From contig VJWM01000025.1 of NCBI GenBank assembly GCA_010909165.1, positions 2,418,001-2,482,000 on the forward strand: DNA of 64,000 nt, in the 5' to 3' direction. Shown piece by piece: positions 33,273 to 44,876 of this stretch. The first letter of the stretch is position 1; each line of letters begins with the position of its first letter. The translations under genes and the position numbers were made by a program. The notes beneath the pieces are model-generated. The model worked only from the letters and a program-made list of their open reading frames with translations, had not been told where the DNA came from and ran no database searches. Origin of the DNA: Anthoceros angustus (Eukaryota; Streptophyta; Anthocerotopsida; Anthocerotales; Anthocerotaceae).

Positions 33273-35293
33273 GAGACCAGGAACATAAGATTCCTCATCC
33301 ATGCGCTGCAACATAATATGGCCTCCTGCTGCAGATGAGGTGCTTACCCCCTCCTCCCGTGGACTACCCCTGACCGCCTGAACCATGCCCTCGAAGGATG
33401 CCACGTCGCCTCCTGTTGTGCCGCTCATGGTTGCCTCAAAGGTGGGTTCTCCAACGTCGGTGGGGATTTCCGCTAGGTACCCTGGTAGTATACTCCACGA
33501 CAGTCGCCTGTTCCACAACCATGGTAGGGGTTTACTTCATGATGGTCTCTCCCTTCATTCGGTAGTGGCTTCCACTACCTCGTGGGCGTGCTCCTCTTCC
33601 CTTCCCTTCTCCTTCCCGACTCGGCCCGCCTCGTCCCGTTCCCCCTTACGCCAACTTAGGACCTTCTCCACAGAGGCTACCTCTTGCTCTTGGGCCCACA
33701 ACAGTTCTCCCTGCATCTCCTGATTTGCTTCATGGGTATCCTTAATCTGAGCCATGAGCGATTCCTGCTGACTCGTCATGGACTGTAACTCCTCCCGGGC
33801 CCTGCGTAAATCCTCCTGGATTTTGATCCTCACCTCCTCCAGCGCCTGCTTGTCTTCCTCCAACTGTTTTCGCCTAGCCTCCTCCTCATCGAATTTAGCC
33901 TTCACCACTTCCTCTCGTCCCCCGCACCCAGCCGGGCCATGATGGTGACATGTCAACAGGCCCGATCATGGGCGCCAACTCCCCAGATCCACTTGTTGAG
34001 GAGGGGCCGCGCCGGACGCCATTCCCCTGTCAAGCACCCTTTTTCCTAGCAAGGTGCGTACTCGAACTATCTCCGCCACATCGACCTTAGTCGCCAAGGG
34101 AGCCCCCTTGAAAATTTCTTCCCACCCAGGTAAGGGTTCCATTGCTAGGGCCAACCCTAATTCTTCCGGGGCATGTTCATCACCTACATCCAGGTCAGCA
34201 AAATTGTCCTCCTCGGGTCGTGCCTCTTCATCTGACAAGTCAATCCGTCGCTTTGCCTTCATCTTCTTCGCCTTCTCCTGCAGTGCGACCCTTGCCTTCG
34301 ACCTGGTGACGCGCGTGTCTACCTTTCCTTTCTTTGTTGGGCCTCGCCTGACTTCCTCGGCCTTCCTTTTCTTGTCTGTGGTGACCTTCCTTTCTTCTCC
34401 AGAGCTTCCTGTTGCCGCAGACTCCCAGCTGCCAGATTCCTCCTCTATTTCTTCCTTGGGCTCTTCCGCTTTCCACTTCACCTCCCTAACTGGCTTCCAC
34501 ATGTGGAGGGAAGCCACAATCTCTACCTCAGGCAAACAGTTAGAGTGCGCATACGGGGCAGAGGCGAAATTAAGGAGGCGAGGGAAGGTCAGGTTCAGCC
34601 TCTCCTCACACAGCTTGTCAAAAATAATCCTGCCTCAATCGATCCTTGTACCCTTGACAACCTCATGGAGAAAAAGCAACAAATAGTCAGAAAAATAATC
34701 CTGCTTCTTGTGCAGCAGGAAACAAAGGAGCCATCTGGCCAGACCCATAAGCTGCGCAGAGACCATTTCTCGGGTCAACCGTCAATGGGGTTCTCGAATT
34801 ACTCCTGTCTTAACAAGAGCCGCTGCCGCTGCCGTCGTGCTCCTCTTTCGGGAGGGCTCAATTACCAATCCTCCCACTTCCTCCTCGCTGCGCCCATACA
34901 CCTCCCTGACCAACTCCACATCCCAATCCTGTGGCCTCGCTCTGATTCCTTCTCCTGGTGACTTAGCCTTCAGCTGGCGAGCACACTCCTGCACCAGACT
35001 TGGGCTCACATAGTTCCACCGTTTCTCCATGAACCCGAGTCCCATCTCCCTCACCAATTCCCCAGCTCGGACCCTCCAATGGTCCATATTGGGCCATTGG
35101 GCAGTCGAAATTTCCGGTGCGGCCTTGGGCGCCATGCTCCTACAAAAACCTCACTGCCCACGGTGCCTCGAACTGCTGATAGCTCGCCTCAGCCACTCCC
35201 AACTTGGTCAGTAATCCAGGGTTCCTACCTCCCCAGACTCGCTAGCTTCCCGCCGCCACCAGGGCCTTCCTTTCACAGCCTTGCGCCGAGCTC

Positions 35294-36430
35294 GTGCCCT
35301 GCCAAGAATGGTCAGGAGGTCAGGAGGTCAGGAGGTCACGAGGTCATGATGCCAGGAATTCAACTGCTACCTATTGCATGATTATCAACGGCTGTACAGT
35401 CTCGTGGGCTTGCAAGAAGATGAAGACCATCTGCACCTCCTCTACTGAAGCCGAGTGCGCAGCAACAACTCTAGCAGCCAAGGAGATCTTGTGGATTCGG
35501 CAGTTCCTGCATGACATCGACGAGAAGCAAGATCAGGCAACCTGGCTGCACTTCCACAACCAATCCACGATAGCTATGACTCATAACCCAGTGCTGCACG
35601 CGAGGACCAAGCATGTGGAGATCCAACACCACTTTATTCGACAAGTGGTAGCCAAAAAGCAAATCTCACTCTGTTACATCAACACAAGTGATAATACTGT
35701 CGACCTGCTGACCAAGGGGCTTCCCAAGGCGCTTCATGACAAGCACATTGAAGGTATCGGGCTGGTAGATAGAGAAACTTATCTCGGGCTTCTCAGCACA
35801 GCTCCAAGCAGTCGTCAGGAGAAAGGGGGAGCTCCCTGGCTCGCTCGACCCAGCACTACTTATGCCGACAGCGGAGCCCATCATCCAGCCACTAGTCAGG
35901 GAGAGGCTGAGCTGCAGCCAGCTTCAGCCACGCCCTCAACTTCAGCTCCTCTTTGCCGCTGCTTCGACCTGGACTCTTCCCAACTCTGGCTTTCACCGCT
36001 CTGCGTTTGGGTACTCCTCCTTGCTCGAGACTTTCAATCTTTCTACTCACTGCCTGGATTATGTGACTCGCAAGTTGGAGAAGCCACCAGAGAGTGGTAA
36101 GTACACTCAGGACCAGATTCAAGGAGGTGTGAGAGATGGAGGCCATGGACGGCCACGAGGATCCGTGGGGAGGGGCAGCCGCATCCGCCACGGATCGGGG
36201 TTTTAGCGCGAGGGTTCTGCACCCCACTGGCTAGCAGACTTTAGGGTACTTTTCGTGCTTAGGGGCATAAGTGACTAGTTATCATAGTGGTTGGTATGGT
36301 TATCATTCATAACCGTACGAACAGTTACAGAACCAACTCCTGTACAATATAAGAACAAGTTCGTGTATCTGTAAATTATCTATTCGTATGCATTGCCAGT
36401 ATCTTGTGACAGCGTTAGTGTTCAACCTTG
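35294..36430 (+). pseudogene. Truncated Copia RNase H fragment with possible 3' LTR
   Basis: From about 35370 the frame reads a Copia RNase H C-terminus: GCTVSWACKKMKTICTSST followed by EAECAA, WIRQFLHDID, FHNQSTIAMTHNPVLHARTK and TVDLLTKGLP. The lineage differs from the complete element upstream. Coding likeness ends near 35815. About 450 bases on, 36272-36415 begins TGACTAG after AGGGGCATAAG and ends CTTGTGACA, with a TATAAG motif inside, so it could be a short 3' LTR; no second copy is in the window to prove it. The upstream part of the element is absent. At 35314-35345 GGTCAGGA is repeated several times in tandem. Confidence 0.7.
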
Positions 36431-36779
36431 TCTCTAGGAGAATCGATGGAGCACTCCAGCAATGCTAAAAATCTCAGTATAGGCAGGCCTTTGATCAGTT
36501 ATTGGACGCATCATAGCTCCCAAGGCCTGCTCCTACATGGTGTTCGACGTGAAGGCGAGTGTTTCTATCCGATGTTGCTGACTACGCCCGCTTCCTAGGC
36601 TTGGGAAACCAGGAATACTTGTAACCTAGGAGAACAAGGATTTCAGTTCTTCTTCAAGTCTCACCTGTTTAATCAAGTCTGTCGCAGTCGTTGGATTCAC
36701 AAGCTACTACGTAGTAGCTGTTCGTATTTGCTGATTACAACACCATGGATGTCATGTCAGCTGCATATGTCCGTTGTAC
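36431..36779. other. Spacer between Copia fragment and NPF gene
   Basis: No gene or repeat terminus is recognised. The last ~50 bases are presumably 3' untranslated sequence of the transporter. Confidence 0.35.
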
Positions 36780-38911
36780 TTAAAATGAGGACGGCTCGCC
36801 TTCACCAGAAGCTCGGCCATGAACCTGTGAAGGTTGCACTAAAGATACAGATTCAGGGTTTCCATGGCTGCTAAGGGGCTCACCATTCTTCTTGTACTTA
36901 TACCACTTGGCCACCACAAGATAGGCAAGGAAGTTGAGGAAGCTGAGGACAGCTAGAAGCCAGTTGAAGTAGTCGACGTGACCACGATTGAGGTTGTTAG
37001 GGATCCAACCAGGACTGTTGCCGTGCCTTGTGATCCGAGTGAGTATGGTCACCAACAAACTGCTCAAATATGAGCCTAGTGCAACTGTGGTTAGCTGTAG
37101 GGCACTTCCTAGGCTACGCATGGAATCTGGAGACTGGTCGTAGAAGAACTCCAACTGCCCGATGAAAATGAACACTTCAGCAGCTCCTATCAAAAAATAC
37201 TGAGGAATCTGCCAGAAGATACTTAGAGGGACTGGGTCTTTGTCATTGTCCAGCAATCCGTCCCGCTTGGCTATCTTCAACCTCTCCATCTCCAAGATCG
37301 CAGCTGCCACCATGGCAAATGTCCCGATGGCGAGCCCGATGCCCATCCTCTGAATCTGGGTAAAACCTCGAGGATTGCCTGTCCAACGCCGCACCACTGG
37401 GACAAGAAGGCGATCATATATAGGTACGCAGATCAAGACACTCAGGATGTCAAATATGGATAGAGCAGCGGCAGGTATCTTAAAGTTGGGGCCTACGTGA
37501 ACGTCCATTCTTGAACCTTGCAGCACAAATAGAGAGGACATCTGGGCATATATGGTGGAGAAGATGATTGCCGTTGCCCACACAGGTAAAATGCGGAGTA
37601 TGACCTTGACCTCCTCCACCTGAGTGACTGTGCAGAGCTGCCATGCTGTCGGAGCCGTGCCAGTTGGATGCTGAATGGGTGTCTCAGTTGCGGCCCTGTC
37701 AAGGAATCTGAAATGGAGAGTGTGCTTCATGAGATTTCGTCAAAACGACTGGTTCAACATAACAGCAACCAACAAACATTAGGAGCACAAGGAGGACAAA
37801 CTTACGTGAACTGTGGGGTATGTTCAAGCTTGCTGCTTGCCTTCTTGTGTTTGTCTGCCTCATCTTCGCTCACCTCATACAGTACTTTTGCAGGAGCCAC
37901 CTTCCACTTTCTCATTGCAGCAACAAAGACCTGGGAAATCCTGGTCAAAGGGCTGCCCCCCGGTTTCTGGTGTCTGTATAAAGGCGTACCCAGAAAGAAA
38001 AAGACAATGGCAATTGCCATGGCTACTGCTGGTATTCCGAATCCCAGAGCCCAGCTCACATTGTCTTGGATGTACACCAGAATTGAGGATGAGATCAAAG
38101 CTCCCACATTGATTGAGAAATAGAACCAATTGAAAAACGACGTCTTTTTCTTGTTCTCCTCCACATCATATTCATCAAACTGGTCAGCTCCAAATGAGGA
38201 GACACAAGGCTTGATGCCTCCTGTGCCCAGCGCAATCAAATAAAGGGCAAGGTAAAAAACACCAATTTGGAGAGAGCTCGATTTTGGGCATACATCTCCA
38301 CTGCAGGCAGGAGGCTTGAGGGAAGGCAACGCTGCTGACAGCGTAAGTAGGGTTGTACCCTGCCCATAAAAGAGATTGAAACAGTCAAGAGAAGTTAACA
38401 GCAAGCAACACCACGACCTTCTCCTCAGGTAGCTGAAAAAGCTGCTGAAAGCATTTGAAGCTACTACTAGTGCAGCTTCTTACAATGAGGTAGACAAAGG
38501 AGAAGACCGCAATAGTCAAATATCGGCCCCATAGGGCATCAGCCAGGAAAGCTCCAATCAGAGGAGTAATGTAACAAGTCCCACCCCAATTGTTGACATT
38601 GGTGGAGGCAGGGCCACTGCTCTGCCGCAGAACGTCTGTCAAGTAAATCACAAGGTTTGTCGAAATTCCATAGTAGGCCAGTCTTTCACAACACTCATTT
38701 CCTGCAGCACCAACATGTGTATCCTGAAGATGAGATTGTAATTCGACACCAAAAACAACACCTACACCTCAGGACCACGTCAGCACTTCGACAGCTCACC
38801 CAGGATGAAAGGGCAAGCTTTCCAGCCCCCGGATCTAGACTTGATGGCAGGCCTGTGCCGGAGGTCCACAGACTCATCCTCGGTGTGATAGCCCGGTATC
38901 CGATCCGTCCC
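36780..38911 (-). CDS. NRT1/PTR family (NPF8-like) peptide transporter
   Basis: Proton-coupled MFS carrier with about 12 membrane spans, most similar to the NPF8 di/tripeptide transporters. Exons in phase: 38800-38911, 38484-38701, 37806-38359 and 36780-37707. The ExxER proton-coupling motif is intact in [12 protein letters not shown] across the first junction. Other landmarks are [75 protein letters not shown], the [19 protein letters not shown] span, [19 protein letters not shown] and [16 protein letters not shown]. The true start is unsettled: the frame of the first listed exon has a stop upstream and no ATG, so a further 5' exon is needed; an ATG at 39013 is nearby but does not join in phase with the donor I can see. 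The final ~40 residues are hydrophilic cytosolic tail. Confidence 0.9.
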
Positions 38912-39013
38912 CTGTTCGTTCCACAATATTCCAATTTGTTAAAGAGACGCTAAAATCAGAAGCACAGCTTAACAGTCAGAGTCGTTCAATCCAACGTACC
39001 ACAACCCGGACAT

Positions 39014-41042
39014 GGTCGTCCTTCCGGGGAAGAAGGCCCCAGGCTCGTAAAACGAACGCCATTCAATTTGATGGACAAAGAAGTTGGCGGAAACCCAAAA
39101 ATCCAGTACCAGGACGCCTGGATTGGCTCGAGACGTGGAAACGGCTAAACGGACGTCTGGGCGGGAATTCCAAGGTAATGGAGCTGAGTTGATGCAGCTA
39201 CATGCTTCAAGTCCCTGTCGTGCATACTTTGGCACCAAATTCGCTTCGCGAGGGACAAGAAAGATTTCGCAACGCAAATGCACTGGAGCAGAGCAGGAGC
39301 TGGCCTTACAGGGCTGACATGTAGGACATGGCTGCAAATGCTCCAAGAGAAAACATCAAAACAAAAGAGACGAGAAGGATGTGAAGAGACGCCATCCCAC
39401 CCGTACACGTTCAGGTCAGTCTTGACGACGACTGAATTCTGTACTCCAGCGCTGCAGCATTGCCATTGCTCTCTGACTGAACACAAATGGGACGGCTGGG
39501 ATGACTTGGTGAGCAGAATCTGGTAAGCAGTCGCAGACTTGCCGGCGGCAGCTCTCTACACAAGTGTCACGCTAAGCACACTAGATTGAAAAATACGCAA
39601 ACCAATTTTTTTGAAACTGAGTTTTTAGGGAGGCGAGGTTCATATATAACGGCTCAAAGGTCCTGCATATGGAATTATGTTTTATCGAGGAAAAAAACCA
39701 TGGGAAAAACCCATCCAGCAGGGAACAGCGAAGGTGGACCTTGGGAGTCAAGGTGAAAAGGATTGACTAAGCTTTGTTGTAGAACAAGTAGGCCATCAAG
39801 GGCCAGGAGTAATCGGGGATGTGTGACAATAGTAGTGATCCGACTAATGGGTTGCTTAACCACGACCACCTACCATGTCATTCATTAAGGGAGGACACTA
39901 TGAACCGATTGGCTGAATTAAATTATTAGATATTAATATATTAAAAAATATATATACTTAAATAAAAAATTATATCATCCCATGTCTTTGTGTTTTTCCT
40001 TCACAAAGAAGTCTCATTATTCCCATTATTCTTGTCCCTCATGGGCCATCTATTGTATGGTCCATGATGGCCCTTTTATATAAGAAGTTACATTTTATGA
40101 TCCATGATAGAACTCTTGAATATAAAATGTTCATAGTAACCCTTTCAATTATGTGAACTATATATAATCGACCCATTTCACTATTAGGATTCTTGATTGT
40201 AAGGCCTTTTAGTGACCTTTCTAGTTGAATAGAGAGACAAAAATTTTTAATTCAATAAAAAATTTAAATGTACTTTTTATTAAAAATTTATTATAAAATA
40301 GTTTAAATTACACAAAAATATTACAGAAAAAATCTGCATGACATCGCAAACTTATGTGCCGGAGTCGAATCACAGACTCGAGGGCTTCCCAAGGATGCGT
40401 ATCGTGCAAGGCTTCTTACTGAATATATACTTTAAATTAGTTATATTTTATACATCCTACAATAACAGCTGGCAACGATATGTGGACCACCCAGTAGAGA
40501 CGAAATGTCGATATGAGGAGTGACGGCTAAAGTGCGGCGAAAGTGTGACAAACAGCGGCGACTGGTTGCTGTCGGTTTTCCTGACGATGAAATGTCTGTC
40601 GTGACGCGTCCTAAAAGGCGAATAGAAGCTTCGATTTTGCAGTCGTCGGCCCGGATGAACTTTTCTGGCTGTACTCGATCCACTAGCGTCCTAATGCGAT
40701 TAAGCTTACGCTGTTATCGAGTTTCGTTAGTAGTCCTGTTAACTTTGCTGGTTAAGTGATGAGCGCACGAGCAACAGGAACAGAGAAGCCAGGGAGGAAT
40801 GTACATACAAACTGTACGAAGTAGTGTCTCGATAAAGAGACGGCGATGAATTCGTCAGTGATGAGCGGTTGCCAGGAAGGAATGCTGCAATACAATGCAC
40901 ACAATAGTGTGCTGAAATCACAATGAAGAAAGTGAAGCAAAAGGACGAGGAGAATGATGAAGGATCAGAAATCCTGTGAATCAAATTCGCTCTCAGTGTA
41001 AGAATGACAGTAAGAACGCATTTCCAGGCAGAACAGAACTCA
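39014..41042. other. Intergenic, AT-rich in the middle
   Basis: This holds the NPF promoter side and the downstream flank of MHF2. From about 39900 to 40330 it is very AT-rich with no frame of note. On the minus strand near 40350-40375 GATTCGACTCC resembles an RNA polymerase III B box, but no fitting A box was found. Nothing else was recognised. Confidence 0.4.
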
Positions 41043-41372
41043 TCAGAAATCCAGCAGCAGCTGGGGCAGAATTCTCTCAAAATGCGTGCTCTGGATCTCT
41101 GTTGCTCCCTCTGTCTCTGCCACCAGAGCTGCCCGTTGCACTGCCTCAGCCACAAACATGCGCAGCAGCTCGCAGCTGAGCTTGAGAGCACCCGCGTTGG
41201 CGGTGGTTGCACGGTTCTTCTTGGCCGGACCTGGTGCTGCTGCAGCTCCTGGTGCTCCGGCTTGCGGTTCTGCATCCTCCGCGTCCTCCTCGCCTGCCAG
41301 CCGCTCCCTGCATGTCTGCTGCCACACCAGCTTGAAGATCTCGTGCACAACGTCGGGAGAGAAGGCCGCCAT
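41043..41372 (-). CDS. MHF2: MHF2 / CENP-X histone-fold protein
   Basis: Small histone-fold subunit that pairs with MHF1/CENP-S, binds DNA with FANCM and limits crossover formation, and also occurs at centromeres. Single exon of 109 codons. The start chosen is the ATG giving AAFSPDVVHEIFKLVWQQ, where homology begins; the frame is open further upstream without need. The fold's first helix is followed by an acidic then Ala/Pro-rich insert (GEEDAEDAEPQAG, APGAAAAPGPAKKN), longer than in Arabidopsis. The core helices are ALKLSCELLRMFVAEAVQRA, then AETEGATEI and the family C-terminus HFERILPQLLLDF at the stop. No breaks. Confidence 0.9.
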   Translation of the reverse strand: MAAFSPDVVHEIFKLVWQQTCRERLAGEEDAEDAEPQAGAPGAAAAPGPAKKNRATTANAGALKLSCELLRMFVAEAVQRAALVAETEGATEIQSTHFERILPQLLLDF

Positions 41373-43042
41373 TGGAAGGTAGTAAGGCCGGTTCGCTGGA
41401 ATTAGGTCAAGGCGGGAACTGTGCCAGTGAGTGGAAGGAACGGACTGTTGCTCATCCTGCGGGACAGGGGACGGAAAGGAAAAGGAAAAGGAAAAGGGAA
41501 GAATCCGGGAGGGAGGAGCTGAAGCAGAGCGTGCACAAGGTTTCCACAGCACTGAGATCGTGCGAGAGGGGGGCGAGATCTGTGCTACGTCTGCTTGAAT
41601 GACTTTGTTGTTGTTTGCTTTTTTTTTTTGGCTGTGGCAATGGCATCATCCACTAGCCTCTCACACAGGATGGGAGGGGAATCTGGACGGAGGTGTACTT
41701 GGTTGCAGCTGGGCACACGGGTTTGTCATGTTTTCTTGTCTCCCACACACCCCAACAGTTTCTCCTCCTTGTCTGTCCCCATGGCTGGCCTGTGGGATTC
41801 TCTCGGGCACAGTGTCGCCACAGCTCTGCCCAGTTGCGATCATGCAGGATCCTCGGCAGGCAGGGAGGGGCACGACGCAGGTCAGCCAAATCTTCCGTTG
41901 CCCGGGATTCTCCACCTTGTCTTTGCCTTTGCTTCTGCCCTGCTCGTTCCCGTGACATGAACAGAGATATCAACCACTCAAGTCTGTCAACTTGGTACCG
42001 CGATCTAGGCTTAGACAAGCTGGTACACAGGAAGGTGGTGGAGGTTCAAGCTGTGATCCCACTTGCCAAATCCTCTAGTAACAAGCACATTCTACCAACA
42101 GGTTGTTGTTGTGCTCAGTGTGTGTTTGTAGTGAAGTACAGCTTGGGGAACTGGGCCCATGTCGACATACCGTACAGGGGTACAGCGTCCCAACGTACAG
42201 AATCCAGACGCTCTTCTTGTGCATGATGCCATCCAGGAGAGGGCTGTAGCTGCACAGGATTTGGATAAACCGATATTTTCCATACAAACACATTGGTGAC
42301 CATCTGTACATGCCCTGCAGAGTGCTGCAGACCCCGACCTGTAGAGGCAGTAGCGGCCCCAAGAGGTTCTTTTGTCTCCTTGGGCGAAGCAAGCACCACG
42401 GCTACCCATCCACCAGATTTGCTGTGCAAAGTGCAAAGATGTCTTCTTGTGAGTAGCATCCACTGGAGGTACGTGCTGATTATCATATGAATACCCACTA
42501 CGTCATCAAGCAGAGAAGCATCTGGAGTACATAAATACACAAGCACATACATAGGTCTCAAAGGCCATAATATGATAGAGAGAACCATCTTGAGAGGTGA
42601 GCCTGAAACAAAACAGGAGAGAGGTGACATGGGTACAGAATGCGAAGTGTAACATGGCTGAAGATTTGTGGTAGCACCATAAGATGCCACAGATTAGTGC
42701 TGACAATCCAGCACAGAGCAAAACTTGCAGATGGTCAGACAAGTGGATTTTTTCCTACACCTACTGATGGCAGGCGGTGGTGCCTTCCTTCCTCTGTGCC
42801 GCTAAAGATCCTGTTGTGGTTGAAGCCCTGTTAGAATTTCCGAGAACCCAACTCTAGACTTGGTGAAAGGGTCCATACTAAGACTATGGCTAGGACTACC
42901 TACAGTAGACTACACTGACAAAATTGGCTTGGGAGTGCGTGAGATCTCCACTCTACCTCTCTATACAAAAATGGTCTATCTGATCCGGAAAGACCTCACT
43001 GGAGGTCACAGAACGGGGAGATAGAATTAAGAAAGAAAGAAG
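41373..43042. other. Intergenic between MHF2 and the P450
   Basis: Overlapping frames occur on both strands between 41600 and 42740, none with a recognisable motif. The first ~250 bases upstream of MHF2 include an AAAGGAAAAGGAAAAGG purine run (41476 area) and a T run at 41617-41629. The last ~200 bases are probably 3' untranslated sequence of the P450. Confidence 0.35.
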
Positions 43043-44876
43043 CTACGAGTGCAAAAGCTGGCCGAGTCTTTGCCTGGGATGCACGATGAGAGGATGTACC
43101 ATTTCGCAGGAGAGCTTCAAAACCTCGGACAGGTCCACCGGATGTTGCTGGCTCGCACTCCAGTGATACTGCTGCAAAAGCCGGGCCACCCAGAGCTGCA
43201 CCGTGGCCAAGCCAAGGGCTCTGCCGGGGCACACTCTCCTCCCAGCTCCGAAGGGCGCCAGCCGCAGGTCGTTCCCTCTGATGTCGATCTCCTGGCCACC
43301 TGCTGAGGGCAGAAATCTAAAAGGCTGGAACTTGTTGGGCTCCGGCCACACCGCAGGGTCGTGGGTGATGGCATACATGTTCACCATCGCCGTGGTCCCT
43401 GCGGGAATGTGGTGTCCGGCTATGCAAACATCCTGCGTAGCGAGACGAGCCCAGGACAGCAGCGGGCCGGGAGGATGCATCCGCAGCGTCTCCTTGATCA
43501 CAGCCTGCAAATACGGGAGCCTGGTCATGTCGGCATCCGCCACCACTCGGTGGCCGCCCACAACCTCGTCCAGCTCCTGGTGAATTCGGCTCTGCACCTC
43601 CGGGTTCAGCACAATCTCCGCCATGGCCCATTCCGTCAGAATGGCCGTGGTGTCGGTGCCCCGAAAGACCATTTCCTGACAACACAAATAACCCATATCG
43701 CGAACGTGAGCTGCGCTGCCGTCCGGAATGCATGATTAAACAGCAGAGTTGCAGTAACGGAATGCAGGCAAAGAGGGGGGTTCAGTGCACGGCACGGGCT
43801 CGATTTGGTTTAGTTCAGGTAGTGTAGGGGAGGACGAAGCCAGTACACAACACTCACCCAGAGCACGGCGATCATCTCCTCGTCGCTGAGCTTCTCGTCC
43901 CCCTCCAGATCGAGCAACGCGTCGACGAAGTCCCCGTCCGAGGCGTCCCTGGCCCGGTCCGGGGCCCCCGCCTCCCTCCGCGCGCGGTGCTCGTCGATGA
44001 TGCTTTGCACCAGCGTCTTCACCTGAGGCACCAGGGCCTTGCAGCGCTGCCGAATCCGGCCGCGGTCCACGTTGAGCGCGCGGAGCGCGGGGAGGTGGTC
44101 TGACCAGTTGAAGGCCCCCAGCAGCTCGAACCCCTCCCGCACCATGGCCTGGAGCTGCTTCGCCTCCTTGTCCTGGGCCCCGAAATCGAAGGTCCTGCCG
44201 AGGACGACGCCCGTGACGTTGTTCACCGCGGCGTGCTGCAGGTGGGGGCGGAGTGTCACACTCCCGCCACACTCAGCCTCCGCATGGATCCCCGCCACCA
44301 TGTAATCGGCTTGCGCCTGCCGCGCCGGCTCGTGCGCCTGTATCCTCCTGGGGGCGAAGAGGTGCGTGGTCGCAATTCTTCTCAGCCTCCGCCAGTAGTC
44401 CCCGAAGGGCGCGAACCCGATGGCCTTCCCGAACATGAGCTCCTGCGCCGACTGCTTCAGGGGCCGATCCGCGAAGTGAGCGCTGTTGAGCACCTCCCTC
44501 GCCGTCCCAGGCTGGCTGGCGATGACGACGCGCGTGCTCCCCAGGCTGAAGGCCATGAGCGCCATGGCATTGAAGCCACGCGCCAGATGCTCCAGGCGGC
44601 GGTGAGCCAGCGGCCCCATCTCCCACAGGCTCCCGAGCACCGGCACCCCCCTCGGCCCCGGCACCGTGAGCCGCCATCTTCCTTGCAGCTTCCCCACGCC
44701 GGGCCCCGGGCGCCGCCCAGCAGGCCAGCGCCCCGACCGCCGCAACCCCAGCCAGCGCCAGGTACAGCACCCACGACCCGGCGGGCGCCGCCCCTCCGCC
44801 TCCATCCCCTGCCCTGCTTCAGCAGCAGAGGCAGCCAGTACACCCACCACCACACAGAGCTCACCACCTCCGGCAT
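43043..44876 (-). CDS. CYP78-family cytochrome P450, 5' end with frame problems
   Basis: CYP78A enzymes are land-plant P450s that set organ size and growth period; the substrate is unsettled. Exon 2 (43043-43675) carries the I-helix [13 protein letters not shown], ExxR in [11 protein letters not shown], and the heme loop [14 protein letters not shown] with its Cys. Exon 1 ends at 43858. It reads [65 protein letters not shown] and [17 protein letters not shown], all CYP78-typical. The probable start is the ATG at 44876, with a tryptophan-rich membrane anchor ([14 protein letters not shown]). Between about 44690 and 44815 the homologous anchor and WGKLQGRW region is spread over three frames, with register changes at G-rich runs. 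Either the reference has base-count errors there or the gene is broken. Confidence 0.85.

Larger units (their letters stand above)
22091..35135 (-). pseudogene. Older transposon reading frame split by two nested insertions
   Basis: Three minus-strand pieces, 33273-35135, 25655-25686 and 22091-22481, belong to one frame. The 5' piece starts at the ATG at 35135. It has aromatic motifs (EKRWNYVSPSLVQECARQL, DWDVELVREVYG) and a hydrophobic helical stretch (GLARWLLCFLL, YLLLFLHEVVKGTRID). A basic/acidic stretch with nuclear-signal-like KKRKAEEV follows, then a long Glu/Arg coiled coil at about 33560-33930. The 3' piece is Arg-rich at its end. If one copy of each target-site duplication is removed the joined frame is 762 codons long and ends at the TAA at 22091. 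Internal stops are all TGA (34782, 34635, 33966, 33555, 33537). The layout recalls plant transposon-associated proteins of the putative-plant-transposon-domain kind, but I cannot name the family firmly. Confidence 0.65.

Noticed and set aside
33537-34784. In-frame TGA codons considered as recoded (selenocysteine-like)
   Set aside because: Plants do not use TGA for selenocysteine, no conserved context or stem-loop is seen, and the frame is interrupted by two transposons.
40341-40400. tRNA-like segment with a B-box-like GATTCGACTCC on the minus strand
   Set aside because: No A box at the proper distance and no cloverleaf; one match of this length is weak evidence.
42075-42690. Minus-strand frames of 105-191 codons downstream of the P450
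   Set aside because: They overlap each other in different frames, and composition is not coding-like; no homology recalled.
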